In this document: positions 26,185 to 41,795 of the stretch, one piece after another
How the letters are laid out: each line of letters begins with the position of its first letter
How positions within the stretch are numbered: position 1 is the stretch's first letter
Made by a program: the position numbers and the translations under genes
From: Antennarius striatus
Lineage: Eukaryota; Chordata; Actinopteri; Lophiiformes; Antennariidae
Direction: 5' to 3'
NCBI RefSeq assembly: GCF_040054535.1
Contig: NC_090780.1
Coordinates: forward strand, 17,393,501-17,457,500
DNA length: 64,000 bases
The notes under the pieces: generated by a model
What the model saw: only the letters and a program-made list of their open reading frames with translations
What the model was told of the DNA's origin: nothing
The model's database searches: none

Positions 26185-27238
26185 TCTTTGACATCAGGTG
26201 AAAGGCAGGACAGATCCCAGACAGCTCAACAGTCCAGCATAGACTTCACACATTACCAGGCTGAAGCGACTCCATTCAGATTTTCTTTTTTTTAACTTAA
26301 TGTGGCACAATTGTTTTTTTGGGTTGTTTTTTTTTTCAGGGCTGTGGGAACACGAAAACAAGTCTTTTCAAATCAGATGCACAACTGATTCACACATCCA
26401 TACTTACTATTACCCATTTGTATTACTGTATTCCCTAAAAACAAGCAAATGCCATTCATAAAAAATAAATTATCCCAAGGTCTGTTTGCAATAATGTTTG
26501 ACTTCCATGGCTAAAATACATACTTCTGTTTTGTTATAAGTGAGTTCACGAAAAGAGTAGAATGTCAATCAGCTAATCTTGCATTTTTATTATGAAAGTA
26601 ATAACTGGACATCAGATCAGCATGAAATCAAAACAGTTTAAGACTGTCTGTCTGTTTGCCATAATTTTGCTCTTTTGGAGTGATGCAATTTTCAATCAAA
26701 ATGTCCAATATAATGCAATGTAAGGCACATATTATGCCAGAAAAAGACACATCACAACAGACTAGATGTTGGGTAGAATAAAATGTCACAGTGCTGTTGC
26801 TATGATGCTACTCTAGCTTTATGCCTGAACAGCACTTCTTCATAAATGTGGGAAAAACATAGAGAGTTCCAGAAGTGGTACGAAGAGCTTGCACTGATTT
26901 CATTTGTTCTAGAACTGAGACGCTGAAACATGGGAAAGGACACAGACCTAATGGAGTTACATCGTTGGGTCTACTGTCTTAAAAGCAAAAACATTTCAGA
27001 CTTAATTATTAACCTCAATCAAAAGACACACACGGTGAGGACAAACTTAATTGAGACATGTACTGTGGATCGTGACGTCATTTATTATGGTACATGGAAA
27101 ATTATTACAAAGTACATTATCACACAGAGCACAAGGAGAAAGGGAACAAAATCATTAAAAATGATGAGCACAACAGTACGCCACATTTGTAACAAGCTTT
27201 ATCAGCCTGTTTGCTATCTGCAATAACACTTGTCTGCT

Positions 27239-27301
27239 GCAGTGTGTGCATGTGTGTGTGTATGTGTGTGTGTGTGTGTGTGCGCGTGTGTGTGTGTGTG
27301 T
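27239..27301. repeat. (GT)n microsatellite, interrupted
   Basis: A GT dinucleotide run with CATG, TATG and GCGC interruptions, seen directly. Confidence 0.95.
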
Positions 27302-30300
27302 TTCTCTAACTGACTGCTTTATCTCATAGTGTGCAGCAGTCAATTAAAGGCTGAATGGGAGAAAACGAACAGAACAGGTGGAAGAAATGGGAGGAAATTA
27401 GCAGGATGACATTCAGTAGCAGCAAAGACAGAATCAGGGGACAGAAGAGGATGGAATAAAACTTGAACAAACGAAAAGCAGTCCTTTTTTGAAAAGGGGG
27501 AATTAATTGGACATTGTTCAACGACTACTTTTTTTTAATTTGCTATGGTGTGATTAATCAAAGTCAGACTACTGAGAGAATTATTCACCAGAGTTATAAT
27601 GCATTATGAAGGAGAGTGTGTCTTCTCTGAATGAGCTGATGAACCTTCATCCTGTGTCACAGAGCACCAGCGGGTTGACATGAGGTAGATATGAATTACC
27701 ATGGAAGACATAAAAATTATAATTTTACAATTAACTCCAATAACTTTGGTTGTTAGAGTTAACTTGTTATTTTTTGAACGGATATGAAGCTTAAGTGAGA
27801 TGTTTCAGAAAACTACTGATCAATTGGTATTGATCATTTGATGAATTCTTCAGACTTTGATGATGTTTTTTTTGGTTGATGTTTTTACTATGGTACTTCC
27901 TGCAGGTCAACATTCACTTCTATCCAATACATGATTTGTGAATAAACTATTTCAAATTGTAATCTCATCAGCTGAACAGGTGGTAATTCTCACACACTGG
28001 CTTGCTACCATGCTAAATGGTTACCTGCTGTATGTCAGGATGCTTTAATTTAATTTTTTTTTTTAAATTTTTAATTAATTTTTTAATTTTGCTTTAATTT
28101 TTTTCTTTACACACATTCATGTGTACTAAATAAAACACATGTTTTTATTTTAATCAACTGAAGAACAGTAACCACAAGTATTATTAAAGCAGATCTTAAA
28201 TGTCAAACGTATGGAAATGACACAAATACATTAGGTTTTGTATGAAAATTTATTGCATTAATTTCTGAGTGGTTGAAATATAATCTTCACAAACACTCTG
28301 CCCTGTTTATTGTGAAGGGAAAATTGAATGAAGCAACCTGCAGACACAAAACCAGTAAAACCACAGGAAAGATTTACCTCTTCATTTCTCACAATGATCC
28401 AACAAAATGAATAAAAATCTCCTTAAACTGCTTTGTGCGACCAACAGTGAATAAGAATGAGGATATGAATGTAAATGAGAAAAAAAAAATTACCCTGATG
28501 GAGGTTTCTCCGCCCTCTGACTGATGGTGTGGAGACCCTAAGTGGAACCAATCACTCATTATATAACAGTCCCATGAATGGCAGGGAGGTCTTCTGCTCT
28601 TCCTCATCTATAGCACCGCCTCAGGCCGTGTGTGTAAATGTGTGTATAGATATGTGCCTGATTTGAAGCTGCTGGTCAGGTGACCTTTTCAGCGTCGTGG
28701 CCTCAGCTGCATTTGTAACACCTTTACTGTAGCCTCGTGATGATTTGTCTGCAGCCTCTGTAATTAATGGGCACTAGAACCTGCATGGGTACAAGCCATG
28801 GTAAACAAACGTGATGATCTTCCCTGATAAATGAATAGGATCATTGCAGGATGTTTGTAGGGATGATAAATTAAACATAAAACGAGCACATGTATTTTCC
28901 TTAATGGCTTCATTGGCATTGAAACTGATTGCACCGACTCCAGAGCGTAACGAGGTGTGGTAGTAAAATGGCAGGGGAATTGATGGAACTTACGTAGGGA
29001 GGTCAGGGGTCAGATTTTCATACTGATCTGGTGATTGAAACTCTTCATCAGCGATAGTGGATAACTGACCCTGCTGTGATCTTTCTGGTGTCACACAGAA
29101 GTCAGTCCCCTCAGCTTTCATTTCACTCTGAAATGAAAATCCTCCTACAGGCTGTAGCTTCTCAGTGCCTCATTACAAGCCTAATGCAGCATCTCCTGTT
29201 CCTGCAGCTGTGGGAACATTTACCACCTCTTTACCTTGTGATTTTCCCCATTTACCACAGGCCTTCCATTCCCACTAATGAGTCAAGAGGCACCGATGGC
29301 TACGTGGATCACATTGCTTCCCCACCATCTGTGGGATATGGGCTGTGCAGCCCCTTGCAAAAGAGGAGCAACCGAGATTTAGTCAGGAGCTGAAATGTCG
29401 GCATGGATACCTAAACATTATTGCTTTATCCAAGAGTCGCTGAGAGTTCAAGGGCTGTTTACTCTTCGAGGCAGGCAGTTTTCAGTTTATGTGCCCCAGG
29501 AAAGGGTTTTTTTCTTTTTTTAATTTTACAGCCCAAACTACGGTTAGCAGTGATTAATAAATGCTTTATTGGACATTAAAGATTTGTTCAATCTTCCGAA
29601 TTCATTTTCCAACTCATTTATTATATCTCAGTGATTCCATCTAAACATCCTAGTGAAAAAAAAAATTTATCAAGGGAGTCACTGCACCCAGACGAGGAAA
29701 TCTAATCCCAAAACACCCTTGTAAAAACCACACGGTGAAGTTTTTAAACCCGTTGTTTGAACAGATAAAACCAGTGAGATGTAACGTTTTAATTAGTGAG
29801 TGTGAAAAGTGCTGGCAGGCAGATTTTATTACATTTGGATAGAATCAGGATTTCTGTTTCCCCGTTTCAGTTTTAACGCCAAGCGAAAGCTGCTTGTTTC
29901 AGCTTCAAGACGAATGACTTGATATAAAGAAGCTATTGTAAGTTGGATGGTTTGCTGATGCCTGTGCTGTGAACAGAGTGGGCCACGGGGGGCGGGGGGG
30001 GTATCGAGGGGATGCGGTGTGGACAGGCATTAGCTATGAACAAAGAACGCAGGTGCTTTGAACTGATGGCAACGTGAATTCAGAGAAGTGCACGTGTGAG
30101 AGCATTGTTGTTTCATTTGTGCACTCGTCATCTCATGTTGCAGAATGATGATGCAAGGATCTGTATGCAGTTTCATGAAGCTGAAGACATCCCAGTTACT
30201 CTACATTCTCACTAGACATGACCGCCATGCAGCATCTCTGGGATCAGTGTGTTTTGACAGTTTGTGCTGATATTTTTTTGGATAAGCTAACCAACAAATT

Positions 30301-33300
30301 TAGTCAAGCATTTGCTCGGCGGGCTGCATGTACTGCCAAAGTCTTGGCATCCATGTTGAAGGTGATTTTCGGTGGAGAAACAAACTTTCAGTGCAATGAA
30401 CACACCCTGCAGACAGCATGAAGAATATGGGCTCATCTTTGGACTATATGGTATTTGTTAAGCTGCACATTTTATTGCGATGGTCCCGTCAAATCAGCAT
30501 GTTGATATACAGAACCAGTCAAGTGGATGAGTCGTCTTTAGTCAGGAGCAACGTGAAACATGTCTGCTTCGTGGCAACGCAGAGACAGATCTAGATGCGA
30601 CTGTCGACTCTGTGTCATATCATGTGTCAGCATTCTGGCAGCTGCCAGCAGACCCTCAGGGGCGCAGTTTGAACGGAACACTTAAACCACCAATGTCCCT
30701 AATTAAGCCTTAACTGTTAGAACAATATATAGACAGGCTCTGCAATTTATGAATGAATAGTAAATTAGATCTCATTGTGAACATAAAGTGTCCGAGGATC
30801 GCCTCCTGGAGGAACATAATCAACGTATATCGATGATTTTCTTTTGTGAAAACTCATAGGCTTTTAGCCCACGAGTTATGGCAACACTCCAGGGCTGCAA
30901 ATCGTAGCTATTTTCTGCTTTAGAAATCACCCTCAGCACAGTAAACACCACAATAACACGCAGCAATAGACAGCTCAATCAGAGCTGTGTTTTATGGAGG
31001 CTTTGTGGAAAGAATGTCCAAAAAGAAATCCTAGAACAAATTATTTAATTGGTAAATGTACTCTAAATTCAAAATTTATCATAAGCTGATAGAGAAGGTT
31101 ATATTCTTAAAGTGAAAACTGGATCCTTAGGGTCCATAAATCAGAGTGTTTTATTGCTGCAATGTAGACACAATTAGCCAGATGGATGTGCGGCGTTATC
31201 TTCACGCCAGCTCATTTCCACTGCACAGGCACACTATTCCCGTGAAGTACTGCAGCAGTATAGACCCAGATAAGATCAGTAATAAAGAACCACCACGCTG
31301 ATATTTCTGCCATTGCAGCAGCAAGAAGAAAAAAAGCAGAGTTTACCACCATGAAGTGCCAAATATATTCTCATCTAATCATATCACTTAGTGCCATTCA
31401 AAAATGAAGCGTTACTGAATGGGATATAAATTGGCCTGTACACTGTCTTTGAACTCCCTCCTCTCATTTCCTGGCTCCTTCTGCACTTTGATAAACATTT
31501 GTTATTTTCACTTGCAGTCTAGATGGAGTTTTACATAACAAAGTATTTTCACATACTTGTTGTAATTTGCAACTTATGGACCAAATGCAGAGTCAACCCT
31601 TGGAGGGCTGCTCCGGGGTTTTATACTTGTATAAACTTGGAGGCAAATTTTAAAACAAAAATATCAAAACTTTAACTTTACTTTTATTCTCTTACCAAAT
31701 GCAGAACAACAAAAGAAATACAGGTGTGAGAAAATGTGTATTTGCACATGGTGGCAAAAAGTGAGAGGAGGTGCTGAAAGTCTTTTGAGGCTTCATCATA
31801 AACACGCACAGGTTGGTACCTGAAATCTTTATGGACAAAATAACTGTCCTGCAATTTATCTAATTGTCACTGGTTCTACTCTTCCCATGATGCATCTGTG
31901 TCAGACTTTACTTATGCTGCAGCCACAGAGGAAATTTTACAACATACAGTTCTTTATCAATGTGAATAACTTGCTTGGATGCTTTAAACTAATAAAGTGC
32001 AGTCTTGTTTTCCAAATCAAACATTTAATGTACATTTTAATTGAAAAAAAATTCTTGATTTGACCAGGCATTCATGGGGAGACAAAAGGGGGGGGGGTCT
32101 ACAGAGTTAAATCACGTTTAAACATTTTCTTAATCTTTAGTTTCCCAGATAATGCAAACTGTCACTCTCTTCTGGTGGAGTTAGGCTAAGTGTAATCTTT
32201 GGGACTCACAAAATAAAAATGCGAACGATACGGAATGAATCAGTACCGGCAGAGTAGCTGCAAGCAAACAGATGCAGTCATTAAATATGGCTTCAGGCTG
32301 TGCTTGTGCAGTGACAAACAGAAGCTGTGTGTATTTCTTATACGTCTACGTCAACGGTTCGCTACCTCGACAGCAGGAGCAGCGCCAAGCATAACGTCTA
32401 CGTGGGCAGAGCTTACACCAGAATGCCTTTGTTCCTGTCTAATATTAAAGGACTGCAAAAAAAAAAGTTGTTATTTTATGCTTTCATGGAGCTTTTTCAG
32501 GTTTAGCAGCAATAACCTGAAGTAATACTGTCACATTTATAAAAGTCTGTTGCAGTCCGCTTCCCGCATCAGTGTAAAACTGCTCTATAATCTGTAATAG
32601 TTTGCAAAAGAGCAGGAAGGAGAGAGTAAACATAGATAAGGAAACAGTGAGGACAACAAAGCAGCAGATCACAATGAGGTTTTAACAATTTTAATCATTT
32701 CTTTTATTTACAAAAACTGTTTATTTGAGGCAAATTCTTCCCAGAGGGTAGAACTGACCCGACTCCTGTTTTTGTCCTTGCACTCTGAACTCCTTCAATG
32801 CGTAGGACTGCGTGTGTTTGGGACAGATGTTATCTAACAGAGCCTGGGAACTCTCGTGGATGCCTTCAGTCAGAGGGACGGGGCGCTCGCACGTCGAACG
32901 GCGGGTGGGGGGTTGGTTGGGTTCCACTTTCTATTGATTTCTTAGAGGGTCTGGGTTAGAGATCAGCCCTTCAGAGGTGACAGGGCCAAACAAATCTCAT
33001 ACATATGGATCACCACTGATCTCAGGGGACCATCTGGTTGTTCCAGTTGGGAGCTGAACAAATGAGCCTGCTGAGAGGGTGCCGTATTAGTTTAATTGTT
33101 GTGGATTTCCCAGACTTGAACAACAGCATCAGTAATTGCTGGATCCGCCTTTGCATGGAGCATCTGCATGTGGAGAACATGAAATAAGAAAAATGCAGCC
33201 ATAATACCATTTTGCGTATGTTTAGGTCCCTGCTGTTTTTTGCCTTTCAAATAAGATTGTGTTTTAGTTTTATTTTTCACACGACTCAGAAAACCTTTTG

Positions 33301-36300
33301 GAAAAATACTCAATTTTTTTAACATCACAACATTTTTAAACATTGTTTTTTTTTAATTACATTTTTCTTGTTAATTTCATTTTCATGTTTACTTTTTTTT
33401 TATAAAAGAAATGCTACAATTCAATGCCCAAATATGTATAGTGTAAAGATAGCAAAGAAAAAAAAAATCTCCCTTTCGTCTTCTTTTTGTCATTTACAGC
33501 TGAAACCCACAAAGTGGCTGCCTGCATGTATGTTTGTCTAATGAGTTGGGTTTTTTTCCACGTTTGACCACAGTGAGCAGTGCTATTGTTCTTTTGTATT
33601 GCTCATGGATAAAGGTGACCAGTCAAAATGAAAATGAAAAATGAAAGCAGAAGCCTGGAGGAATCAGATGAAGATTGAGAGTGCTAGGATCCCTTTCACA
33701 TCTGACCAGAACAGTCTCAAAAAGTGGTTGATGGAGAAAACGCAAACACCTCCATGAATTTGTCAAGTATCTCCAATACCTTTAGTCTATCTCTTGTATA
33801 GCAGAACATAGATGCTAAAAATAACCATGATGTACCACAGGCGATGATGGCTGTGATTTTGAGATCCATTCAGAATAAACATCTATCCTCCTCCTCTAAA
33901 TGCTCGGTCCCGACTCGCTGAGCAGCAGAAATAATCAATTCTGGCATTTCTTACCTACTTTATTTAAGGCTCATTAGCTGCAGTGTATGCAGAAATGATT
34001 AAAAACCTTGGAATTAGCTTTAAATTGGCAGTTTAGTTTGGGTAATTTTGATAAATTGCATCATCATCAACTTGATATTGTGTATAGCTGTATGAACATA
34101 ATAAAACAAAGAATAAGCAGAACATTTTTTATTTGTTCAGTATACTGAGGTGTAGGAGGGTACGAGAATAAGAGAGTTTATGTTCAGAATGCTAGAGCCT
34201 GGAGCGTGCCTGTCAGACTTACTTGAGTTAAAGACTCAGAGCATGAATAAATCAGCACAGTTTGACCCATTTAAATGCCAAATGGAACCATATTCTCCAA
34301 TGGGAACAACAGCCATGCTTCAATACACTGCCTTATTTTCATAAGGGGAGGCAGGATGCCGTCAACAAACAGTTTGGCTGTTTGAGTCATAACGTTCTGC
34401 AGCATTTTATGAAGTAAAAGCACTTCTTGCATGACTTCATTGCCTGTGGCTCTGGGTCAAATGAACAGGAACTATGGCCTGGGGTGGGAGATAATCTAAT
34501 GATACTCTAGCCCTGATTTGAACTGAGCTACAGTAGCTGAGAGAAGATTCTCAGTCACGTCAGCCTGTCTCATTTAGCTTCTTCGTGACCTGGAGTAAAC
34601 ACCTATAACCTCCGGTTCATCATGAACTCATCATAATCTGGGTGGCCGCCGAAAGGGCGGATTGGTTCAAGGTCGACTCGTGTCATTGCTGCTCACCTAT
34701 TTGGCACAAGCCAAATGGACTATGCAGAGAAACAGTAATTTTTAATGTGAACGTGTGCACTAACATTACATATGATTTTCTATTCCCCATTTGAAAGGGT
34801 GTGCTTTGAAGGCTTAATCATGCGACACGTCACCACTCACACCGCACTGCAGATCTCCAGTGGGCAGGCTGTGGCTCGGCCTTTGCAGGTGTTCAGACCT
34901 ACTTAAACTGAGCTGCTTCCTAGCGACCGCCACTACTATCACCATCTGTGCAACCATCCCATAGTGAATGTCACGTCTTGTCTGAGATGGTTAATATTTA
35001 AATTTCATGTTTTTCTACATGTCAAAGCTACAACATTCGGAGGGTCGCAGGGAGGGGGCAGGTGGGTAACAGGGTATATTGGGTATGGTGACGATAAGTC
35101 ATGAAGTCAGCAATCTTGAGAATATTTGATTATATTGTTTACCTATGGTTTTCTTTTGTCTGGAGGGAGGAGTAGGAGCAGAGTAACTTTAGTTATACGC
35201 ACCTAACAAACCAATGACAGCATGATGGAGTCACACACATACAGACCCTAAAACACCCCCCCATCACCCCCACCTGACTGACTCAGTTTATACAGATGTC
35301 GGGTCTGCAATACTGCTTCTTCTGACTCTGAAGCGGAACAAGAGTGACCCCCCAACCACCACACACACATCTTATCTGTTTACTGAAGATGAAATTCTCT
35401 CATTAACTCTGCTTTGCTGTATCCCTTTGAAGCACACTCTAAATTGCTTTAACCGAATGAATCTCGTTTGAAAAAAAAAATCCCAAATGCATTCCGAATA
35501 CTGCAGGGAATCCTGCTGCCACAACTTTACCAGCGGTCAACGCAACACTGCTGTGGCAATGGAGGGATCATCTGCAGATGGTGACATATTGCCTTATTTT
35601 GCAAATAAGTCAAATATAGTGTTCAAGTATCAATAATGAGAATGTTGGTTTCAACGCCTTGACAAATGTGATCAGGTGAAGATTTTTTATCATTGATACC
35701 TGACTCTAAAACCACCTTTCAATGGCAGGTTTCCCATTTCCTTTTGCTTCAACAAATCAGAGAAATCCTTCTTTATATTTCTTTTATTTCATCCTCTATA
35801 TGTGTATATGTGACATGTTATAGCAGCCAATAAAACAACTTATTGCTATTGTGTGGTCCATAAAAGACTGCATTTGAAAAAGTTGTCCATTCTGTTACTG
35901 TTCGACTCTTCATCTCTCTCGTTTTTTTCTAACACTGATGCCCTCCTCTTCCACCTGCTACCTTCTCTCTATCCGCTCCTTATCTCTGGAATCAGAGTGA
36001 TTTATAAGGGCTAATAGCTGCCCTCTCTCTTCACGCTCTTTAGCTCTTCATTCATTGATATAACCAGTTAGGAAATGGAGCTAAAATATCCCTATTCACT
36101 GGGTGATCGTAACAGTCCAAAGGATTTACCCTCTAAGATTGTCATATCTTAATATATGTTGAATAATTATGAATGAATTACAATTATTTCATTGAAAATA
36201 ATTAATCACTATAAAGCTTCTCTCCTACATTATGGGACAATGTAAATAACCAGCAATAAAAAGTACTACAAAAAGGCCATCAGGAATCAAAATAATAGAA

Positions 36301-39300
36301 AAATATGGAAAAGGTAGACAAAGAAAAATTTCGTAGGAGTGAATCCTGTAAAGGAGGCCAACCAACCCCCTTCAAGCCCCCTCAAAAAATAATGCTCTTA
36401 GAGAGGATGGTGAACCACTTCATCAACTACAACAGCAGTGCTTCCTTATATGGAGACAACTGGGTGGGGTAGAAGGGGTGGAAATTCCATCAGTCTCTTC
36501 ATGTCTCCTCCTAAAGAAAACCCTGTTCCCCCTGGTCAGAATCCCTCTGATGGGTTTTTATTCACATTGTTCTTTCTCAAGTGGGGCAACCCAGCCTACC
36601 ATTTAGCTCAAAGCCATTCGCTCCCTGGATGTTTTATTCTTTGGTGTTTTGAGGGGGAAATAAGTACAGCGTAGCACAATGTATTTTTAAAAACATCCTC
36701 TTGACAGGAAGAGAGCAGTGTTTCTCTTTCAAATCAGAGGTATTTTTTCAAAATGAAGAATCCTGTGCAGCAGAACAAAGGCGTGGAGTCGTTTGAAGAA
36801 AAAAAGATGCTGGGGAAAGTGCTTTTAAAGAGACATCTGCTTCAGCGCCACACATTCTCTGCACGTATGGAAAATGATGAGAAAAGCCCTGATGCTCCAA
36901 AAAGAAACCCAGCGGGTGCAAGGCCTGCCACGATCATCAAGATTATTTTCAGCTTTAGATACGGTACTGTCGTATCTCTGTCACCAGCATCATTTAAAAG
37001 ACTCATTCCCAGTCCAAATCTCAGGCAGAACATTCGTAACAAATAGCAGTTGTCTTTGTTCAGCTGGCCCAGGAAAGGGAGGGGTGAACAAGCAGGGATG
37101 AGGATGGAGGATGGGGAGAATCACAGACTCCTCACTTTTTAGTCTAAGCACCAAAAAAGAGCAGAAGGCTAAAATTTACCCCACTAATCATATGCAATCA
37201 CAATTTTAGATGCAAATACCTAGAATTTTGAGCTTTATGTTGTAAAATGCTACCATTCTCATTCAGACTGGTCTAATGATTATTAAGTATTGATAGATTT
37301 TAAAGTACCCAACTAAAGAAATGCCATTCATTCCCTTCAGGTCTCCCTCCAAAGACACTCCTCTGAATGAGGATGTGTTGAAGTAATGCCAGCCAATTTA
37401 AAGTGAGCATGCTGCGTCTTTATTCCACTGTAACATCTGTCTGAAGTCAGTGAAGGAGTGGTGAGTTGCTAGTTTGTTCTGCCTTTATGACACATGTAGA
37501 CAGCAATGTGTCGGTTTGAAGTGAGTGCTCCCGGGGGTATGGAGGGGTGATGTTGTAGGAGCTTGCTTAGATGTTGCAATCTATGGGTGATTGAAACTGG
37601 TGGAGCCTACAACTTGAAGGAAAAGCAAAGAAAATGACCAGTAAACTAGAGAGATAATGAATTAATTCAGTATTCATGTTCAGACACAGAGAGAGAGAAA
37701 GAAAATGAGGTTATTACTAACAGCTTTCTTAGCATTAGCAGCAGCATTAATCATAATTCACAATGTTATTCATTTACTCCTTTATTTTGCAAGTATTTAG
37801 TTTTAATTTAAGACCTGGACAAATTCAGACTGAATTCAGACTGAAAGCTAACCATGGGCTAATGAAAAGCATTGGGATTGGATTGAGGGATAAACCACAT
37901 TTGTGAGAGTCAAACACAGTGAAAGGTAACAGCTGAAGAGAAGATTCCCAGCATGCAGTATAAACTATAGAGAAGAGAGACAGTCAGCTTTGTTATCGAC
38001 TGAAAAACATTTCTGTGTCTGTGGAAACGCAGCGCAGCCTCACGCTTCCATGATTTTAGCATGCTGTTGATAATTATTTAATGATGAGACACAGATGGTA
38101 AAAAACATCTTTAACTCTGAGCTCTGCACAGCGTGGGTGCATAATTTAATAAATTCAAATATAGTCTGACTTAATTGTGATTTCCTTCCAGCTGCGTCGG
38201 AAATGCGAGATTAAAAGAACCGATAAAAGTAGCGGTTCTCCACATCCTTTATAAAATATCAGCGATGTAAAAGTGGCTGATGCCACATACAGTATCAATT
38301 AAATATTAACAGATTGGCGTTTTTGTCCATGTGTGCTGAAATGAAGGACAAAAATTTGAATATGAAATGGAAGATAAGAAAAAAAATTACAAATTAAACT
38401 TATTAAGCTACTATTTGTGCCTTCTCAATCAACGAGAAGCCAAAATCGGCTACCTTTATCGATTTTTTCTGCATAGGGAAAATGAGTGCAAACAACTACC
38501 TCACAAAGTCACTTGTACACGTTGGTTAATTACCTTTTAATTTGTGATTGAGCCTAAACAAATCAAGCGAGGCCTGTGTTTCACGAACCCAAATGAAAGC
38601 CAGTCCCGAAGAGCTTCGGCTAAATTGCTCTGCTCAGGAGTAATTATAAAGGGATCTGTTGATTTTGATTTTAAGTGGCTGTGATAGGCTGCGGAGTGGC
38701 AGACTCTAATGTGGACACTAATGCAAAGTGACATGTGTAACAGGACTCAGGACCTCATCACCTCTGTGCCTATTAAGACCAATTTAGAAGAGATTTTTCA
38801 CACGATGCTCACCTTGACCCTTGGCAGTACAGCTGCATGTAAACAGCACTTTATATTTACACAATAGATGTATTCCATAAAAGCAAAAACCTGATACACT
38901 GATCTGAAAAAGTCCGTAAAATTCACACACACTAAAGATTTATGTTCATTTCCCATTTTCTGAACCACATCCTCCTAAACCTGCTGAAAACTCAGTGACG
39001 TGCTGTCAGGGTGAGCAATCCTGCCGTAGCTAAAATTAAAAAAAAATAAACTTCTATCATAGTCATATCTTCAGCAATTTAATGGAATGCATTATTCATC
39101 ATTGTCATCGATGCCAGACTTCACCGTTCTCCCTGAGATCAGTGTCAGTCCAGTCCCTACTGTGAGTTACCTCTGACTGACAGACAAGGTCACCAGCCTC
39201 TGATTAAACACTCAGCCTGAGCAGGTAGGCATGGCTGGTTGACGGCCATCAACAACATTAATAACTGCTTTAACAAGGCAAAAAAAATCAATGAATAATC

Positions 39301-39420
39301 ATATGTATGGGTTGTTTTGTTATGACTTTACCTAGACACAACAATTACAAAACTTCTGAAAGGGATCTGCACCAGAACCCTCGTTAGGCAAAGTCAAAGT
39401 CAGCTAAGACCCACGGTCAA

Positions 39421-39500
39421 CAGGCAGTACAACACAGGCAGAACTACACAGGCAGTACTACAGGCAGTACAACGCAGGCAGTACAACAGACAGTACAGCA
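39421..39500. repeat. Short degenerate minisatellite (CAGGCAGTACAACA-like units)
   Basis: Five to six imperfect 10-15 base units built around GGCAGTACAA are adjacent to one another, with the last units diverging to GACAGTACAG. Nothing nearby suggests coding function. Confidence 0.8.
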
Positions 39501-40440
39501 CAAAGTATAAGACTAAACACAAAGGGATTCTCTGGGTGTAAATAAAGTTTCTTCTATATATTTTAGTATTCCAGAGATATTCAACAATCATAATGTTGTG
39601 CGATATGTGTATGTTTGTGTCAGCTCCAGGGTTAACTGGATGGGTATGTCAGGCTTCTCTTGGTTCAATACTTTCCAAATGTCATTTATTTACATTCTTG
39701 CAGAAAAAAAAATCAATGCCTCTCAATTTCCATTATATATAACACTAAATCTAATTAATGACTCATTGTGGTTGCCAGGCAACCTCACAGTACCAGCGTC
39801 CAGTATCCAACCTGCAGGAAACCATAGCATATCATTTACCATGTCAGGTGTAACATATTAATTATTGTGGTTTAGACGTGCTAGACCTTAACTTTAGGTT
39901 CATCGTCTTCCGTCTGATGATTTGTATTTAGTCTAAAGACAGACAAACAGTTTCAATCTTCTTTCTCATCAAACTCTTGGTAGGAACACATTAAAGACTG
40001 TTTCCTAACATGTCAAACTGTTCCATCTCCTGTAAATGTTCCAGACTCAAACGAATAATGAGCAGTGGGATGGTTATATCTCAAAAAGCCATGTGAAGGC
40101 TACATGGGAAACAACCGAAAGCACTACCTGTACATGTACACTCTGTTGCAATCAAATATAACAGCAGTGCAATAACCTGGACCTCAGTGAGGCTCATAAT
40201 GTTCAATTTGTGTTGAGGCTGGAAGGTGCTGATTCAACACGGAAGGGATTTTCTGAGACTAGTTTATGTTGTTCTGTATTATATTGTAACTGTGCTTCCG
40301 TTTCTTTGTGGGCGCTGTAGCAGAAGCCTTATTGGTTCCATTGATCATCTTAAACCGAAATGATAGAAGACACAGAAGGGTTCAACTATAGTAAACATGG
40401 TGGGATAGTGAGGAGGAAATGTAAATAAAATTGGAATTTC

Positions 40441-40570
<130 letters not shown>

Positions 40571-41348
40571 TCTGCAGTGTTCCCTATAGCCTGACAGAGT
40601 GTAATAATGCCACTCTGTTTTGATCATGACATTGTGTCACCACAAGACTGCATCAGCAGTAGGACACGCTCAACATGTCTGTATTAATTCCAGTTAAAAT
40701 TTGATTTAATTAAGAAAATCAGATTAAAAGTGTGACATTTATTCTCTTTGGCTGAGAGGAAGAAAAACAGAGGCATTAGCATTTAATTGAAGCGCATGTC
40801 ATCGACTTCTCCTCAGCAACTACTTTATCTTCGTCCAACATGCTTCCCGTCGCACCTTTTTGTATATGTAATATCTGACACATGTGTGATTGAAATCACA
40901 CTCTCACGAAAGGATTGACACCTAGGCTCCTCCTCAGCGGACTGTAATGCGGCAAAATGATGAGAAGACTGAGAAAGGTAAAACGGAGGCCATGCATTCT
41001 GTGACTGGTTTTCCCAGATGGCCATGTGGAGGGAGCTGTGTGATCGGAGATCTAATAAACCGGTGGATATGCTGCATCGCCTTTCCTGGGAGGGAGATGT
41101 TGCCATAGCAACCGCACCACAAGCACTGCAGGTTAATGGTGGGAAATTATGATGGTTGGTCGCTAACTAGCACACAGTGATAGCTGAGTTGTTAAAAAAA
41201 AAAAAGGTTTAATGGTGGTAGAACAATATGATTTGTTCCAACATTACTTTTTATTTTTATTTTTTATATCATATTAATCTCTGTAAGGAAAGAATGTTTT
41301 CACTCTTTTAAATCCACACACATATGTACACAGGCCTGAGTGCACATT

Positions 41349-41478
<130 letters not shown>

Positions 41479-41646
41479 TTTTATAAATGTGTGTAAGCAA
41501 TTACTGCTTTTTTTAACCACAAAAAAGTTTTACACTCCAATGTGCAGATATCTGTAATAAAATATTTGTAATTTTTTTCAATTAGGTACAGTAAGATTAG
41601 ACATTATGGCCACACCAAAAGGGTTGTGAGGGCCTGAATCTCTCCA

Positions 41647-41795
41647 TTAAAGGAGTAGTTCAACATTATTTACCTGCTTGTTGAGCGTTACATTAATCCA
41701 TAACTACCAATCCCATGCTTTTCTGATGTGATGCTGCAACCTGCAGCTGATTATCTTACCTTAAGGCACTGGAAACAGGGAAACAGTGAGCAGAC
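41647..41795 (+). mobile_element. Degenerate copy of a dispersed teleost repeat
   Basis: The start TTAAAGGAGTAGTTCAACAT and the later GGCACTGGAAACAGGGAAAC closely resemble two ends of a short interspersed repeat that I remember as very common in percomorph genomes (TTAAAGGAATAGTTCGACAT ... GACTGGAAACAGGGGGAAAC). The middle is shortened and diverged. Family classification was not possible here. Confidence 0.5.

Noticed and set aside
36438-37101. Cluster of overlapping 66-97 aa frames on both strands
   Set aside because: No recognisable domain, no consistent frame or splice structure, and codon use resembles random sequence.
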